NCBI RefSeq assembly: GCF_026151205.1
Contig: NC_087078.1
Location: forward strand, 6,403,675 to 6,467,674
Reading direction: 5' to 3'
Source: Bolinopsis microptera
Lineage: Eukaryota; Ctenophora; Tentaculata; Lobata; Bolinopsidae
Length of the DNA stretch: 64,000 bases
In this document: in pieces, positions 36,873-49,864 of the stretch
Layout: each line of letters begins with the position of its first letter
Position numbering within the stretch: position 1 is the stretch's first letter
Position numbers and translations under genes: made by a program
Notes under the pieces: generated by a model
Database searches by the model: none
Seen by the model: only the letters and a program-made list of their open reading frames with translations
Told to the model about the DNA's origin: nothing

Positions 36873-39800
36873 ATGGAGGCTGAGCAATGCTGTTTGAATC
36901 CCAAAGATTTCGTAACTTTCAAAACAGAAATCGATCTGCTCTGTGACGACGAAGTTGACGTTTTCAAGAGATGGGGGATACTGGAAGACATTCAGAAAAC
37001 CAAGGTTTTACATTAATTGATAAATTTGATTTTCATCAACGTGCAAATTCAAAGTTTCTACGTCAACGATCACTGATTGTCAAACTCCCAACTATAATAT
37101 TGTTTGCGCAAGTTTTGTTGGGTTAAAAAATTTAAAGTCATTTTGATACCTAACTATAACTTTGCAGGTGTATAACAATGTAAAGATGTTCCTAACTATA
37201 ACTTTGCAGGTGTATAACAATGTGAAGATGTTCCTAACTATAACTTTGCAGGTGTATAACAATGTGAAGATGTTCCTAGCAGCTGGAGGTGTAGAAGTTC
37301 TCTGTTACGTGGCTGTGTCTGCCTCTTCTTTAACAGGTTCGTCTCAATAAAGCTAAAGGTTACTTTATGAAAATTTCACATAATCCTGTCCTGCCCCAGA
37401 AGTGAAATTTTACGAGGAATGTAGATTAGATCCAGAGTTTTGCGCAGTTAAATCAGCCTTTCAGAAAGCTGATTCCACCAAACTTCAATATTATCGCGAG
37501 TTTGAAGTTTGAAAAAACTTTTTAAGTCAACTCGGATGTCTACTGCAATAATACAAATTCCCTCAGATCGTTTGATCTACCTGGAGCACGAGGAAGAGGA
37601 GCCGTTTGTAAAGGAGCCTCTAGGAGGAATCCCACCTCTAGGGAGTCTCAGGGTGGGGTCCCTCACAGTTATAGCTGAGCTCACTAAGATTGAAGTGTAT
37701 AGGAGGAGGATATGGGGTCTTAACATTATCCCTAAACTCTGTGCTTTGTTTACTAAAAGGATGGGGTATTTGTTGAAGTTCGCGCCGGATAGGTCGGTGT
37801 TTTGGTTTTTATGCTTCTTTTTTAAATGGCATTCAAGATTTGGTAGAAGTGTGTGTTTTTAAGCTTTCTAATGTTAATTAGAACTGAACCTAAACTGATA
37901 TCATAAAATGTGAAATGATAACGAGCTTATTCAATTATATATTTGAAATCAAATGGCTTCATTGATCACATAGGTACATAGCGTTGAAACACCAACTTAC
38001 GTTATGAATGTTGCACCATTGCTGTAAATTATACTCTTCAATCTGCTGATTTACCAATTACGTTATTGTCCGCCCTGTTATGGTAGGCAAAAGTAGAAAA
38101 GTCTTTGATCCCATACACTATGCAGGGAGAGTTTAACAAAAGGAGCACCAAAAGACCAAACCCTGTTACTGCTGGAGAAGATTCTGTACTGTTTATCTTA
38201 TCTGGTAGTGGAGAACTCGGGTCTAGCTACTGAGCTGTTAAAGTTACTCGGTCACGAACTTGTACTTATCACTACGGTACGTGTACTTCTTAGCATCTCA
38301 GTTTGTGAGGTTTACTTTCTAGCTAATAGCAGACTTTTAGAGACTTAACACTCTTGTTGAATTTGTTATGGTATTTCTAAAGTTCTCAATACCAGTATCA
38401 GTAATAATACTCACCTCACTTTCCAGAAAATTCCACCAAACCTTACCTCCATCAGACAGTAAACAACAGAGTGATATGTGACAGTATAGCCCAGCTACTA
38501 GACCACTGCTTCCTCTACCAGCCTGACCTGGACGCAGTCCACAAGTTCCTGGCTCTGAACCCGCATGAGAAGCTGCACGCTATACGACCCAAGTGTTCAA
38601 TGCAGAACGGCAGAGATCACTTCGACAGGTACTTTAAAGCGTGTAAAACCCCGGCAAACCCCGGCTCCATAACCCCGGCAAAACCCCGGCTCCATAACAT
38701 GAAGGCCTAGTTTGCGGGATTCTGTATTTGTCAGTTATTCGAGATTGATGAAAACCATTCAAGTTATATTAGTTTACTCGATCAAGAAATTTTCTGAAAT
38801 TTCAGCAGCACTGAAATTATAGAATTAAAAATAATCGTATCCAAATCATAGGTTCATGATAAACCTGGACTCATACAGTGTCCCTAAAGAAGAGCCCAAA
38901 CCTCTCAGAAAATACGACAAAGTTCTCTCTTGTGGTAAGAGATATAATATTCAGATATTCTTTCGATATTTAATATTCTACGCATAAGAGTTACCTATAT
39001 TAATTATTACTTAAAGGCGATAGACAATAAATGTTTCATTGTTACCAGAATGTTTGAATAATAATTGTTAGCTGAAATACCTGAGCTTGATTTAAACGTT
39101 AACTCAGTTATCATCGAAACTAAGATAATATATACTTAGGAATACCCTCGTATACACTGCACAGGTTCATTGATCTCGTATGATCGAGTGAAATCTTTCG
39201 AACATTGAAGACTTCTCATTCCAAACCAAACACCGAGTGTGCCCAATTTTATGGGGGGCAGTGATGATCACTGAGTGATCGCATTATGTGGATGAGTCAG
39301 ACCTTTGGGCTTACGCTATGGAATTTGATTTCCATTGCATAAATTAATCTATTTTTTCTGCTGGGTTCTAGATTTATTGACTTGAAGAATTACAGGACCG
39401 CGTAGTAGCTAGTTACAGAACCTACTTTATATTGTGTAATTCTATTGAGGAGGTAGCCTCACAAATCTAGATGTTGTTGGGAAAATAAGAAGGATGCTGT
39501 TAGGTCCAGAAGATTCTTTAATAAAGAATCTACCTATTCTGCTGTTTAGTATGGATTGTGACCAAAAATATGGTCTGTGTTCTATATTCTGATTTGAAAT
39601 ACACGCACTGTTGCACACAGAGTACAGACGTTTCAATTAAAATTATTTTTCACACATTTTAAAATGTTTAAAAAAAGCAAACTAAAATTGTAAGGTTATA
39701 TTTACGCAAATAAAGCTAATAATATTCAATACTTAAATAGTGATTACCCTCACACAAATACATTATATTACAGGTAGCTGTGGGGCGACGAAGCAGAAGA

Positions 39801-39898
39801 TGCCGGTATGTAGAGGATGTAACGAGGTACACTACTGTAACGCAAAGTGTCAAACCAAACACTGGCTAGTTCACCAGATCACGTGTGTTAAAGGGTAG
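36873..39898 (+). CDS. MYND zinc-finger protein, probable armadillo-like helical body
   Basis: Proposed exons: 36873-37004, 37252-37336, 37400-37446, 37527-37765, 38126-38276, 38456-38628, 38852-38934, 39774-39898, about 344 aa. Phases fit throughout; the third intron (80 bp, donor at 37447) is the weakest call. The last exon is a textbook MYND finger, with its first Cys at the exon junction: CG-SCG, CRGC, YCNAKCQTKHW and H-x3-C, ending in a stop. Before it lie Leu-rich helical segments (LLLLEKILYCLSYLVVENSG; AQLLDHCFLYQPDLDAVHKF) resembling armadillo-type helices. MYND fingers bind proline-rich peptides in protein complexes; the specific orthologue is not recognised (ZMYND10-type proteins share the layout). 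It starts 615 bp after the deaminase gene on the same strand. Exon 2 has three equivalent acceptors (see repeat entry). Confidence 0.7.
37149..37274 (+). repeat. Three 42-bp repeats carrying a complete 3' splice site
   Basis: Units 37149-37190, 37191-37232 and 37233-37274 differ by one base. Each contains a CTAAC branch-site-like motif, TTTGCAG and the first 23 bases of MYND-gene exon 2 (VYNNVKMF). Acceptors therefore fall at 37168, 37210 and 37252. Because 42 is a multiple of three and the repeat is open in frame, use of an upstream site would add 14 or 28 residues without a frameshift. Confidence 0.85.
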
Positions 39899-42800
39899 TC
39901 ACGTGTTCTGGCACGTGACGTGCCATCTAACAGCGGGATCGGACACGTGCCATCTAGCTAGGCTTCCTGCTTGAGATTTGAGCAGCGCGACACGTGTCAT
40001 CTTGTGTTACATGAACTATTTTGAGCTTATCCATGAAGATAACTTACCATTTAATAGTTATTTTAAGTATCGAGTGGATAAAAGTGCTAAAGAACTGTTG
40101 GTTGAACTGCAACATGGATCAGTAAAGTAAAGTGTGTTATTGTATTAGTATAGTAGATAATGATACGAGTAGGTGTTTCTTGGATACTGATAAAAAACAC
40201 TGTACTGATTATAAATTTAGTAAATATACAATGATATCGTATTATATAATATAATACTCGTTTGGAGGGGATGAATTACAAATAATAATCGGCAGCTGCT
40301 GTTAAAATTTATTCATAACATTAAAAATTTTAGAGTTACGATAATGATCACGCAGTAATTTAATATGCCAAGATTTAACTAGAATCCACGGCTGTACTTA
40401 AATTAGAAGTTTGCTATGTGTGTGTTACTGAATAATAATGAATTGCGTGGAAAATATCATTAGCATCTTATGAATCGAATAGTTGATTACGCAATGATGC
40501 ATTATCGTGATTACGAGTAATTTATATTTGTGGACTGTGGTCCTAAGCCTCAATTCCTAATTCGTAATTGTTCCGAAATCCGAATTTGTAATTTAAATTG
40601 TACATAGTTTAACGCATTTGTTTGTAATAATATATTCGTATATATACGTAGTTGTAAGCTATATTTAAAAATGTATTTTGTATTTTTTGTGTGTTAGCTT
40701 TTAGTTTCAGATAGTGATAATTTAATAATCATATTATTTATTGTAATTTATTGTCAGAAGTAATACGTTGTTTATCATATTTCGTTTATTTGTACTCTGT
40801 AGTTCACAAGTTTCACGCTGGTTTTACTCTCGCAACTTAAAACTAATGTTAATCATGTAAATAGATAAACATAATAATATAATCAGAGTAGAGAGGTGGT
40901 GGCATGGTAAATTATAAACTTGCACCAGCTACGGTTGAGAAAATTAAAAATCACATGAGAGTAGAGATCATGATACTATTCAAACATCTTCAAGCAAGGG
41001 GTATTGGGAAACTGGGGGAAACTGGGGGAAACTGGGGAAAACTGAATAGAATGATCATGGAAACATTCATCAGCTATCGTATTTCAATTTTATTTGGAGA
41101 AGATATATTAAGATTGTAGATGGACAAAGCACTACTGGTGTCGTGAGCACGGCTTACAACAAATAATAGGAATGGTACTCTGAAATGTATGACGTAATAT
41201 GTGAACGACCCCTAGATGTTTCCAGTTACCGCCTTCTTTTGTAAGACGTTTTTTTTCTAATGAGTCTTTTGTTACAATAATTAGGTTCAACATTGACTGC
41301 ATGTGAAGACCATTGTACTTGTAATGAGCCTGGCACATTGTGAGCAAACTGTAGTATGAATAAACCAGCCAGCCTTGGCTTACTCAGGAGACTGCAATTT
41401 GCCCGCCAAAACAAAAGTAAGAATCACAAGTCTCAAGTGTGATACGTACTGTGATGTATAGCATTGTCGTATTGTCACAACTCTCGGCCAACTAGAGCAC
41501 CGATCTGTTAAGATATAAACCAATCTGAAGGACGGAGCTGCATGCACTCTGTAGAGGAGCAAACTTCTGATTTCAGAGCAGCAGCTTTACCTGCGTTTAT
41601 ACAAATCCCATTTAAAAGTACAGTGCTAATCCTAACCACTACAAACAGCCGGCCCCCATAGCCTTAGTACCTAAAGACTCTAGATGTCTCACAGCATCGG
41701 CTTTGTAGCTTTGTGTTTCAGTACCTTGACCTTGTAATAGTGGTGAATTGTATTAAATTATCCTGAATCTTGTCCAGTGCCCACCATTGCATTATTGCAT
41801 ATTTAGTATTATGTATTTATTTTTTATTTGTAGCGTGGTTTGCCTCCCAGACATCGCATACTTAGTGTTTCAAAATGGCCAAATCATTTAATATCTTGTA
41901 TACTACTTCATGCCCAGCATAGATTATATGGTATTTCCGGAATGGTCCGCATAATTCATGACTGATCGTGCCAAGCATTCCATAATATATTCATGATTCA
42001 AGATGGTTTCTTTGAACATTGAAGATCTTGTGCCATTCATGCTGCAACGTGCCCAGCATTGTCTATTTAGTATTTGCAAATGGTCCCCTTTTAATTTATG
42101 ATAAATTATACGGTTGTTATCTCATTATCTCATCATCTCATTATCTTGCCTCATAATCACTTAGATATGTAATTTATTGTCATCTTACCTCATAATTATG
42201 AAATTAATGCACAGCAGTCGGGTGTTACGAGATTGCATGTATTTGTTACTTCGAGGACAAAAGCAGTTGTACAGTTGGTAACACATTCTACAAGACTTGT
42301 CTTCTTTCATACAAACTGTACTTCGTTGTGATAAAAAAATCCAATCATTTTATCACAGTTTTCGTTAAGAAAGGATTCAAATTCATTTTGATTGTAACTT
42401 AAATGAATTGCAATTTGTTGCTGACGTCTCCGGTATACACTATCACGTGCCCCATTCGTGATTGTTTATAACCACGCCTAATTGACGGTGTAGTCATTGA
42501 ATAAAGGGATAATTGTCTACATGCCCATTTTGTCTGTCTACTTCTATCAGTAATCAGACATTATTATTCTCAAAGCATCATATCCCTGTCTAGAATTGAT
42601 GCTACTGTTGATAAAGTTCCAAACGACTAATATAATTGCGCTGATATATTGACTCAATCGTTTAAACTGCTAGACTAAACGGCAAACACATGATAACTTC
42701 AGTGGCGGTAACCTCAATAGTTCACATTAAAACTCATTGTCGTGAAGGCTGTTTATCAATAGTATTATAAGCGTTTAATGAATTATTGGCTATTTCGTCT

Positions 42801-45257
42801 GAGCCTGGTGGCTACTCGTTTAACAGATCTTCTCTTTGTCGCTTGGCCGTTCAACCTTGACTTTCATTCTATCAACACTGTTTAAATTTCGTAATATTCT
42901 AATTTTTACCGAAATTCGTATTGATGGTTGGATAATATCCGGTTGGAAGAGACAAGGACAAATGAAACAGGAAGTTAGGAATGTAGGCCAACTACCGAAA
43001 TTCGTATCTTCTGCTTGTATAAGCACGTTATTAGCTATTTTGTATTTTCGTCCATCGTTAAAATAGTTAAACCTTCCTTAATTTAATGTAAAAAGCTTAC
43101 ATTTTGTGAAACGGTTACTCAGAAGTCTGATCAGACTCTTTAATTGTAATTGTAATGGTCTTAATGATTTGAAAATGTGTTTAAAGCTTACGAGTGTATT
43201 TAATAATATTTATCATATAACTTATATTATAAGTTGATTTAAATAAATCACCTCTCAAAAATTCACCTTCCAAAATAGTCTTGGAGTCCATTTTAGTACG
43301 GATGAAGATCTGTGATAAAGATATAAATTAGGCCCATATAAATTTATATCTGAATCTATGCCGTTAAGCTGTAGCCATTCTTATCTTCCACACAAGTTCC
43401 TCACACTATCTCCGTATTACACTAGTGAACCTCTTTGGACTGGTGTACCTTCCTTTTGCTATGGTCCACAATCAAACAAGTAATAATTATAAAGCTGGTA
43501 AACCAATAGACATCACCTATTAGACACGCAGACATGCATAAAACATGAATATTAATTCTGTGGTCTCGGTGTCCCAATATCAGTAGATGTCTGGTACATG
43601 ACAATGCTGCTTCTATTACTGTCAACTGTCAAGTATTCCAACCGGATATTATCCAACTATCAGTATTTCAATCATGAGACTAATGAACAGCGAACTACTC
43701 CATCATTTGATAAGTCAAGTATTGTGATTGATTGACCGTTTGTTTGAACTTTCTGCTGTGTTTGTTCTTTAGACAATAAAGCGTTTAGCTCTACGTTAAA
43801 AGTTGAATTAAAGCAAGTAGATTGACTTTTCCTGAAAAAGTTTCCTTTATTTCATGGTTTTTTTAATACCTTTAGCTTTTGTCTAGATGATCACATTCCT
43901 TTTAAAAATAGTCGTATTGTTTAAATTTTCTTTGACTTGATTATGGACTTACATCTTTGATCTAAATAAAACAACAACTTTAATAATAAAACTACAGATT
44001 TAACATAACTAGCAGGAACCCGTCTTACCCTAAAGTGGTGTCAAGACTCGAGAGACTAAAATAATTATTACCTATTTAATTCGCGTTTTTGACACCACTT
44101 GAGAGTCCAAATTTTGCGCACTAAAATTATTATTCCTTGGCCAATTTTTTATTTTTTCACGCTGATTCGAAGGCCATTAAAGCATTTGACCCAGTCAAAA
44201 AAGTTTCAGTTGTATATCTTTTACGGTTTTTGCGGAAAGTCGCGTTAAAGTTGATGCCGTGGTGTCAGTAAAATGGCACGGATATATACACATATATATA
44301 TATATCGTCTCGCTTTATATATAGTAAGATATACATGCCAAGTGCCAACTTTTTACGACGCAACTGCATTCAATTTTTGTATGTAGTGCTGCTCATTAGA
44401 AAGTGCTTACTTTGTTGGAAATATTGACAAATATTAATCTAAGGTACTAAGGTAGTCCAAGCCACGCAGTCTTAAGTTCACTTAATTGTCTGGTTTGCAA
44501 CGCAAACATTTTAACAAAAGATATTATATAATTAGGGCAATCTAAAAGTCTATTGTCCACATTATCCGGCTCTTTAAGTCTTTTGGTTCGTTGATATAAT
44601 TGAATTTTAAAATTTTGCAACATATTATCAGCTTTGTCTTATTTACACGCACTGATTTTTGGTTTGCTAAAAAACTCAGTCTCCTGTTTCAAGTATTTCA
44701 GATTTTGAGATAACATTTTCTTGTTTTAAACATTGTTTCGGTTAAAAAAGATAAATTTCACTTTGAAGACATGAAATAATCTGATATTTGGTAACATCAT
44801 TTTTCCAGCGGATGTTTTTTTAAATTGCGCGATTCTATGTTCTTCTTTGATCAATTGCACTCAATTTGGCACGGTATTCCGTTCATGACTTTCCCAAAAA
44901 ACGTGTTGCAGCTGACAGTCTGACTCAGAGACGTGCACCACCGCGATTAGGATATCTCTGGTCTGACAGTCTACGAACATAATAACTAGATTATTAGACT
45001 CCCTTTTCCTTGATTATGAGCATGCTTCAGTTGTGGATATCCTAAGTCCTTATACAAATGACTGATGACTTGCTTTAGAATTTAGGCGTCAGAAAATTAA
45101 GTTTGTTTTGACTCTTAGCCTAACGTTGATTCGTTATTAAACGGCGGACAAAAGATCACTTTTGATACTGTAGATCTTATCCTTCCTTTATTAACTGCTA
45201 CTAAACGATATTGTAGATCTCATTCTCCTTAAGTAACTACTGTAAATCATACTATTA
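39899..45257. other. Intergenic, no gene seen
   Basis: This 5.4-kb stretch between the MYND gene and the GPCR is AT-rich. It holds a short GGGGGAAACT minisatellite (41004-41044), a right-end fragment of the 119-790 element (about 41190-41213) and a (TA)n run near 44290. Open frames up to 76 codons lack any family resemblance. The GPCR promoter is presumably at its right end. Confidence 0.45.
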
Positions 45258-45926
45258 GTGACTATCCCTCTTCAGATGAACCTCTCCATCGGACACTACA
45301 ACGATCACGTAGACATGTTACCAGGACCAGTACACTGGATCATCTGCGACAAAGTCCTATCCATCCTCCTCATCATCTTCAGTATCCTCGGTGTCCTAGG
45401 CAACTCAGCGGCTTGCACTTACTTCCAGAGCAACAATAAAAAAGGGTTAGCACCGAGACTTTACACCATGATCTGTGTTGTTGACATCGCAACCAGCCTC
45501 TCCAGTTTCCCTGCAGCAGTCAGCCTCTTTGCAGAACGGAAACCAGTTCTCTTCAACAACAAAACGTTCTGTACGATATGGAACATAGTGTTCAGATACG
45601 TGCAGATAATCTCCATGTACCTCGTCCTGCTTCTCAGTATCACCAGGTGTATCCTGATCGCCTTTCCGTTTCACAGTATTCAGAAACAGTGGGTTCTTGT
45701 CTCCATTGTCATCTACACTGCGTATCTTATGGTGAAGAATCTGGTGGTCGCTGTTACACCCTCCTTAAACTTGATCAGCCAGTATAGTTCAGATGTTGCT
45801 TATTGTTACGATTGGTTTGGGGAGAACGGAACTAGGACAGGAATGATGATAAAATATGTGGCGTTCATTGTCGAATCAGGAGTTCCACCCATCTTAACGT
45901 TCATCAGTTTTATCATAACTGTTTAT

Positions 45927-45939
45927 AAGATCAGCAATG
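45927..45939 (+). repeat. Target-site duplication of the LINE, left copy
   Basis: AAGATCAGCAATG (13 bp) is repeated exactly at 47652-47664, at the other side of the LINE. These bases are codons of the GPCR third intracellular loop. Confidence 0.95.
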
Positions 45940-47651
45940 ACCCTCGACAGCAAGCTCAATTTCAATGAACATATCACCAATACCACCAAAAAAGCTACGG
46001 CATCCCTTATGCAATGTAGAAGAGCTGTCGGCCCCACTTGGGGTATGAGCCCTAAAACATGCAAATGGATGTACACCGCTGTCATCAGACCTATTCTATC
46101 ATACTGCTGTAGTATATGGATTAGGGCAACCCAAACAGACACCAACGCGAGGAAGTTCAAACGAGTTCAGGCATTGGCATTGAGAATGATGTCTGGTGCC
46201 ATGCCTAGTACTCCCTTCATCGCACTGAACCACCTCACTAACACTCCAGATATCATACTTTTCCTGAGAGGTGAAGCAGCAAAGGGCACAGCCAGGCTTC
46301 AAGCATATGGAAGCCTAACCCTCGAAACTATCGCCCCCAGAAAAGGTACCATCACAACTCACACCACTATCAACAAACAATTCATGGTAGACCTCAACAT
46401 ACCACCCAAAGCAGAGAGAGACCTATCTATACCAACCATGATGCTTGAACGACGCTTCACGGTCACCACTCCTGGAGCTGACAACATTGAATATAGAGGC
46501 TCACTCCAAAACACCATCGACAACATCCCCAGTGAAACCATCACCTGCTACACAGACGGGTCACGCACAGACTCAGGTAGCGGGGCTGGTTATATTATCA
46601 CCACAGACAACAACAACACTACACTAGATGAAAGATCATTCAAGCTTCCTGATTATTGCACCGTTTATCAAACAGAACTCACTGCCATCATCGAAGCTTG
46701 TAAATATCTATCAACTTACACAAACACACATATCATCATATGGTCAGACAGTCTCTCCTCTATTCAAGCTATATCCTCACCTTCAACGAGGAGTAGAACT
46801 ACTAGAGACTGCTACGACACCCTCAATACACTCGGATCCACTAACACCTTAGAGATCAGATGGATAGCAGCACACATCGGATTGTGGGGTAATGAAAAAG
46901 CAGACGAGCTGGCCAAAAATGGCACAACCAGTGAATCCACTTTGAATTGCCCAATTCCACAATCTTACATCAAACGCCTGATCAACGACAAAGTCACAAA
47001 ACTTAATCAAGAATCATGGATTACTAATGGTCCCAGACACACTAAACTGACACTTGGACATAAAAACATCAACATCATCAAAAATCTCAACACTACACTC
47101 AGTAACAACAGACAAAATTACAGAACTGCAGTGCACCTCATCACGGGACATTGTGGCCTCAACAAACACCTACACACCATTCACAAATCAGACACAAGTG
47201 CTTGTCCTAAATGCGGCGACGGAGAGGAGACTGTCTCACACTTTCTCGGACAGTGCCCGGCTATTGCCCAAATAAGAGGTCAATATTTCCGGGACTACTA
47301 CCTCTCTGTCAATGACATATTCGACAACCAACACATCTCCACCATTGTCAACTTTACAAACCACACTAAACGCTTAGTGGTGCCAGAGGAGTTGGACCAG
47401 ACAGGTGTAACATAGCGACTACTTTAACGCCGTCTTGTTTCACCCCTCTCTTCCACACTCAACCACCACCTAACCGTTTATCTATAACACACCCCACAAC
47501 ACTTACCATCATCCGTGATTACACATCTTGATTCCGCTGGCATCCTCCCACAGGACTGCCATACCCCAGAGGTAGGCAAAGCATCCATATGCTATCCTCT
47601 CGTGGGCCAACCAGGCCCAGCCTCTCTTTAAAAAAAAAAAAAAAAAAAAAA
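45940..47651 (+). mobile_element. Young 5'-truncated I/jockey-like LINE (RT tail, RNase H, CCHC)
   Basis: An open frame to 47415 starts within the RT C-terminus (TLDSKLNFNEHI; MYTAVIRPILSYCCSIW), then a full RNase H: CYTDGSRTDSGSGAGYI (Asp), YQTELTAIIEACKYL (Glu), IIWSDSLSSI (Asp) and GNEKADELAK (Asp). It ends in a cysteine-histidine knuckle, CPKCGDGEETVSHFLGQC. A 3' UTR and a poly-A run (about 47631-47651) follow. An RNase H after RT is typical of the I group and relatives. The flanking 13-bp duplication is perfect and the frame is undamaged, so the insertion is recent. The first ATG of the frame is supplied by the target site. Confidence 0.93.
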
Positions 47652-48290
47652 AAGATCAGCAATGGCAATGAATCTGATTCTATTATCTCTCAAATCAGGA
47701 GAAAAACTGTAAATCTATTTCTCCCTGGTGGAAAATGTTGGAAACGTGCAGGAGATGCCCCTCCTCCAAGGCGATGGGGTATTGACTCTAATCATTTAAC
47801 AGCCTCAGGTGCAAAGGCTGATACAGGCATGCAGTTATTGCAAATGCACGACAAAAACGACAAATTAAAGGTAGCCAAAAGGGCAAACAAAGTCAAAGAA
47901 AAGAGGAAAGCTTCAGTCACAGTTGCTATTTTCACCACGATTTTTCTCCTGTGTAACCTTCCTTTTTTCGTCGTGGTTCTCAAAGACATTGTCGGTTTGA
48001 ACAACTACTATGACGGCGTTGAGGGAACTAGTCCTTCTGATGCTGTGTTAAACTTGTATGTAGCTGGATATGCATGGATTTTAAGCAGACTTCATTTCAC
48101 TGTGTTGAATGCTATGTTGAACCCAATTATGTACTGTTTTCGAATGAATGGGTTTAAGTTTTGGCTGTTGACTAAGTTTAGTCGAAAGGGGCAGCCTTCT
48201 GTAGGAGTAGGATTAAGAGGGACTTCCTTGGTTGGACAGTTAACCTGCTCCCAGGAATCAAGGATCTTGAGGCGAAATCTGACTATTTGA

Positions 48291-49864
48291 ACGCTTATAA
48301 AATACCTTCAACTCTTCATTTATTTGTGAATTTGTTTAAATTTTTAGTCGATATTCTTATTAATGTTTCGAACACTCGAACAGTTCAGCGCCCTTAGATA
48401 ACCACCAACAGCCCTCAAATGTGTTAGAGATGCTTGAGGATTCGGATCCACTACCAGTAGCTTGTAAGAAGAGAAACAATGAAGTTATATAAGACTCTAT
48501 TTGAAAAGCTGTAGCTGTTCTACCAAGAAATTTTATTCAAACATCATGTTGTTATGTCCTGATCATGATGATCACGATTCAAGTCCATTCTTCTGTCTTT
48601 CATCAACCGAAAATTCTAACTTCGGACTAAAAATTAGTTCGTGATGCTTATAATTAACAATTTAATAAATTATAAATACTTGTTGGAAGTTTTGATGATA
48701 AAACATGTTTCTTACTTTAATCTTAGGGAACATGAAATTTGGGTAGTTCGGGAGATCCGGGCAATGGGGTTTTAGGACACAATAATTTATAACTGGTCGC
48801 ATTCAAATTTACCATGCTTTCACCTCTTATTTTCTCTACTAAAATAACTTCTGTGACATGTAGGTAGTTGAATCAAGGTAGTTGCATCAAGATAATAAAG
48901 TAGTAAATTCCAATTGAAAGTTCAAGCTAATTGATCTAACTATTCAAAAACAATTGATCATATTAAAGAAATTAAATTATGCATACCTTATCATTAGTCA
49001 CATTTTGTATCATGCATTCTAATAAATTACTGTTTAATTATTTATCAAAAGGGGTAATCAAATGCCAGATTGAAAATTTATTCGAAGTTTTTAACCATCT
49101 GCAAAATTAATGTCTCCAGTATCCAGGATGGAATGCAAATACCTTGATGAAATATCTGAAGACTGGATCCTAGAGCATTGCGGGATTGAGAATTCTCAAA
49201 TATGTAAGTACTGTCGGACTTAGTCGAACAGATTTGTTGGTAGACAGGACACGGTAAATAGGGTTTTACTGAATTTCAATTATGGTTACAGTCGTACATA
49301 AAAATAAACTTAAAGATTTCCAGAAATGCAGCCCCAGAAACTACTGAAGCTGTGTGGCTACAAACTCATACATTGTGCCAATTCACCGCAGTCGGGTGCG
49401 TCTGCGGTCATGACCGTGGTTTAAAATTAAAAGTCTGTCATCCGGAGCTTTTTGCCTCAATACTTTTTACTCTTATTGAAAAGTAAACCAATGTTAAAAT
49501 TAACAAACATGTTCTAGTTCAAACAAATTCCGCGGTACGGAAGGTATTCATAATCCTCTTAACTTTTAATGACCTTCCATAAATATAAGATAGCCAAGTA
49601 ATTAGTTCTTACAAGAGCAATAGATACATAATCATCAGTATAAAAAACAAAGCCAATTTATGCAAGATTAAACAAATACCAGGTCTAAACATGGTAATAT
49701 TTGAAGTTTTACCGTTTGGATTACGATTACCTTTATACCAATAGTATTAAAATAATTACTTCAATGTTGAGTGTTCACAGTGAATTATATCAGGATGGTC
49801 CACTACTTTAAACGTTCAATTCCCAAGTTTCTAGTTGTACATAATATGTAAATATAATGATTGT
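48291..49864. other. Intergenic, one possible small exon
   Basis: Mostly AT-rich. At 49110-49203 (plus) an ATG frame reads RMECKYLDEISEDWILEHCG then IENSQI up to a strong donor TATGTAAGTA. It looks codon-like, but the following acceptors near 49325 do not keep the frame, so I do not call a gene. Confidence 0.35.

Larger units (their letters stand above)
45276..48290 (+). pseudogene. Class A (rhodopsin-type) GPCR gene split by a LINE insertion
   Basis: The first part (45276-45939) gives an N-glycosylatable N-terminus, TM1 with GVLGNSAAC, TM2, TM3 after the conserved FCTIW cysteine, LSITRCILIAFPFH in place of DRY, TM4, and TM5 ending TVYKISN. The second part (47665-48290) continues in the same frame with a basic loop, TM6 with FLLCNLPFF, and TM7 with NPIMYCF, then a Ser-containing tail. 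Without the insert the gene would be one exon of 429 codons. With it, translation stops 10 codons after TM5. The NPxxY and C-x-L-P elements place it in class A; the ligand is unknown. The first ATG is at 45276, just after a CTTCAG that could be an acceptor. Confidence 0.88.

Noticed and set aside
46445-46852. Extra plus-strand frames of 60-74 codons
   Set aside because: They overlap the RNase H coding frame of the LINE and have no independent features.
49110-49203. Possible first exon coding RMECKYLDEISEDWILEHCG
   Set aside because: Good donor and codon-like sequence, but no downstream acceptor near 49.3 kb keeps the frame, and the peptide matches nothing I know.
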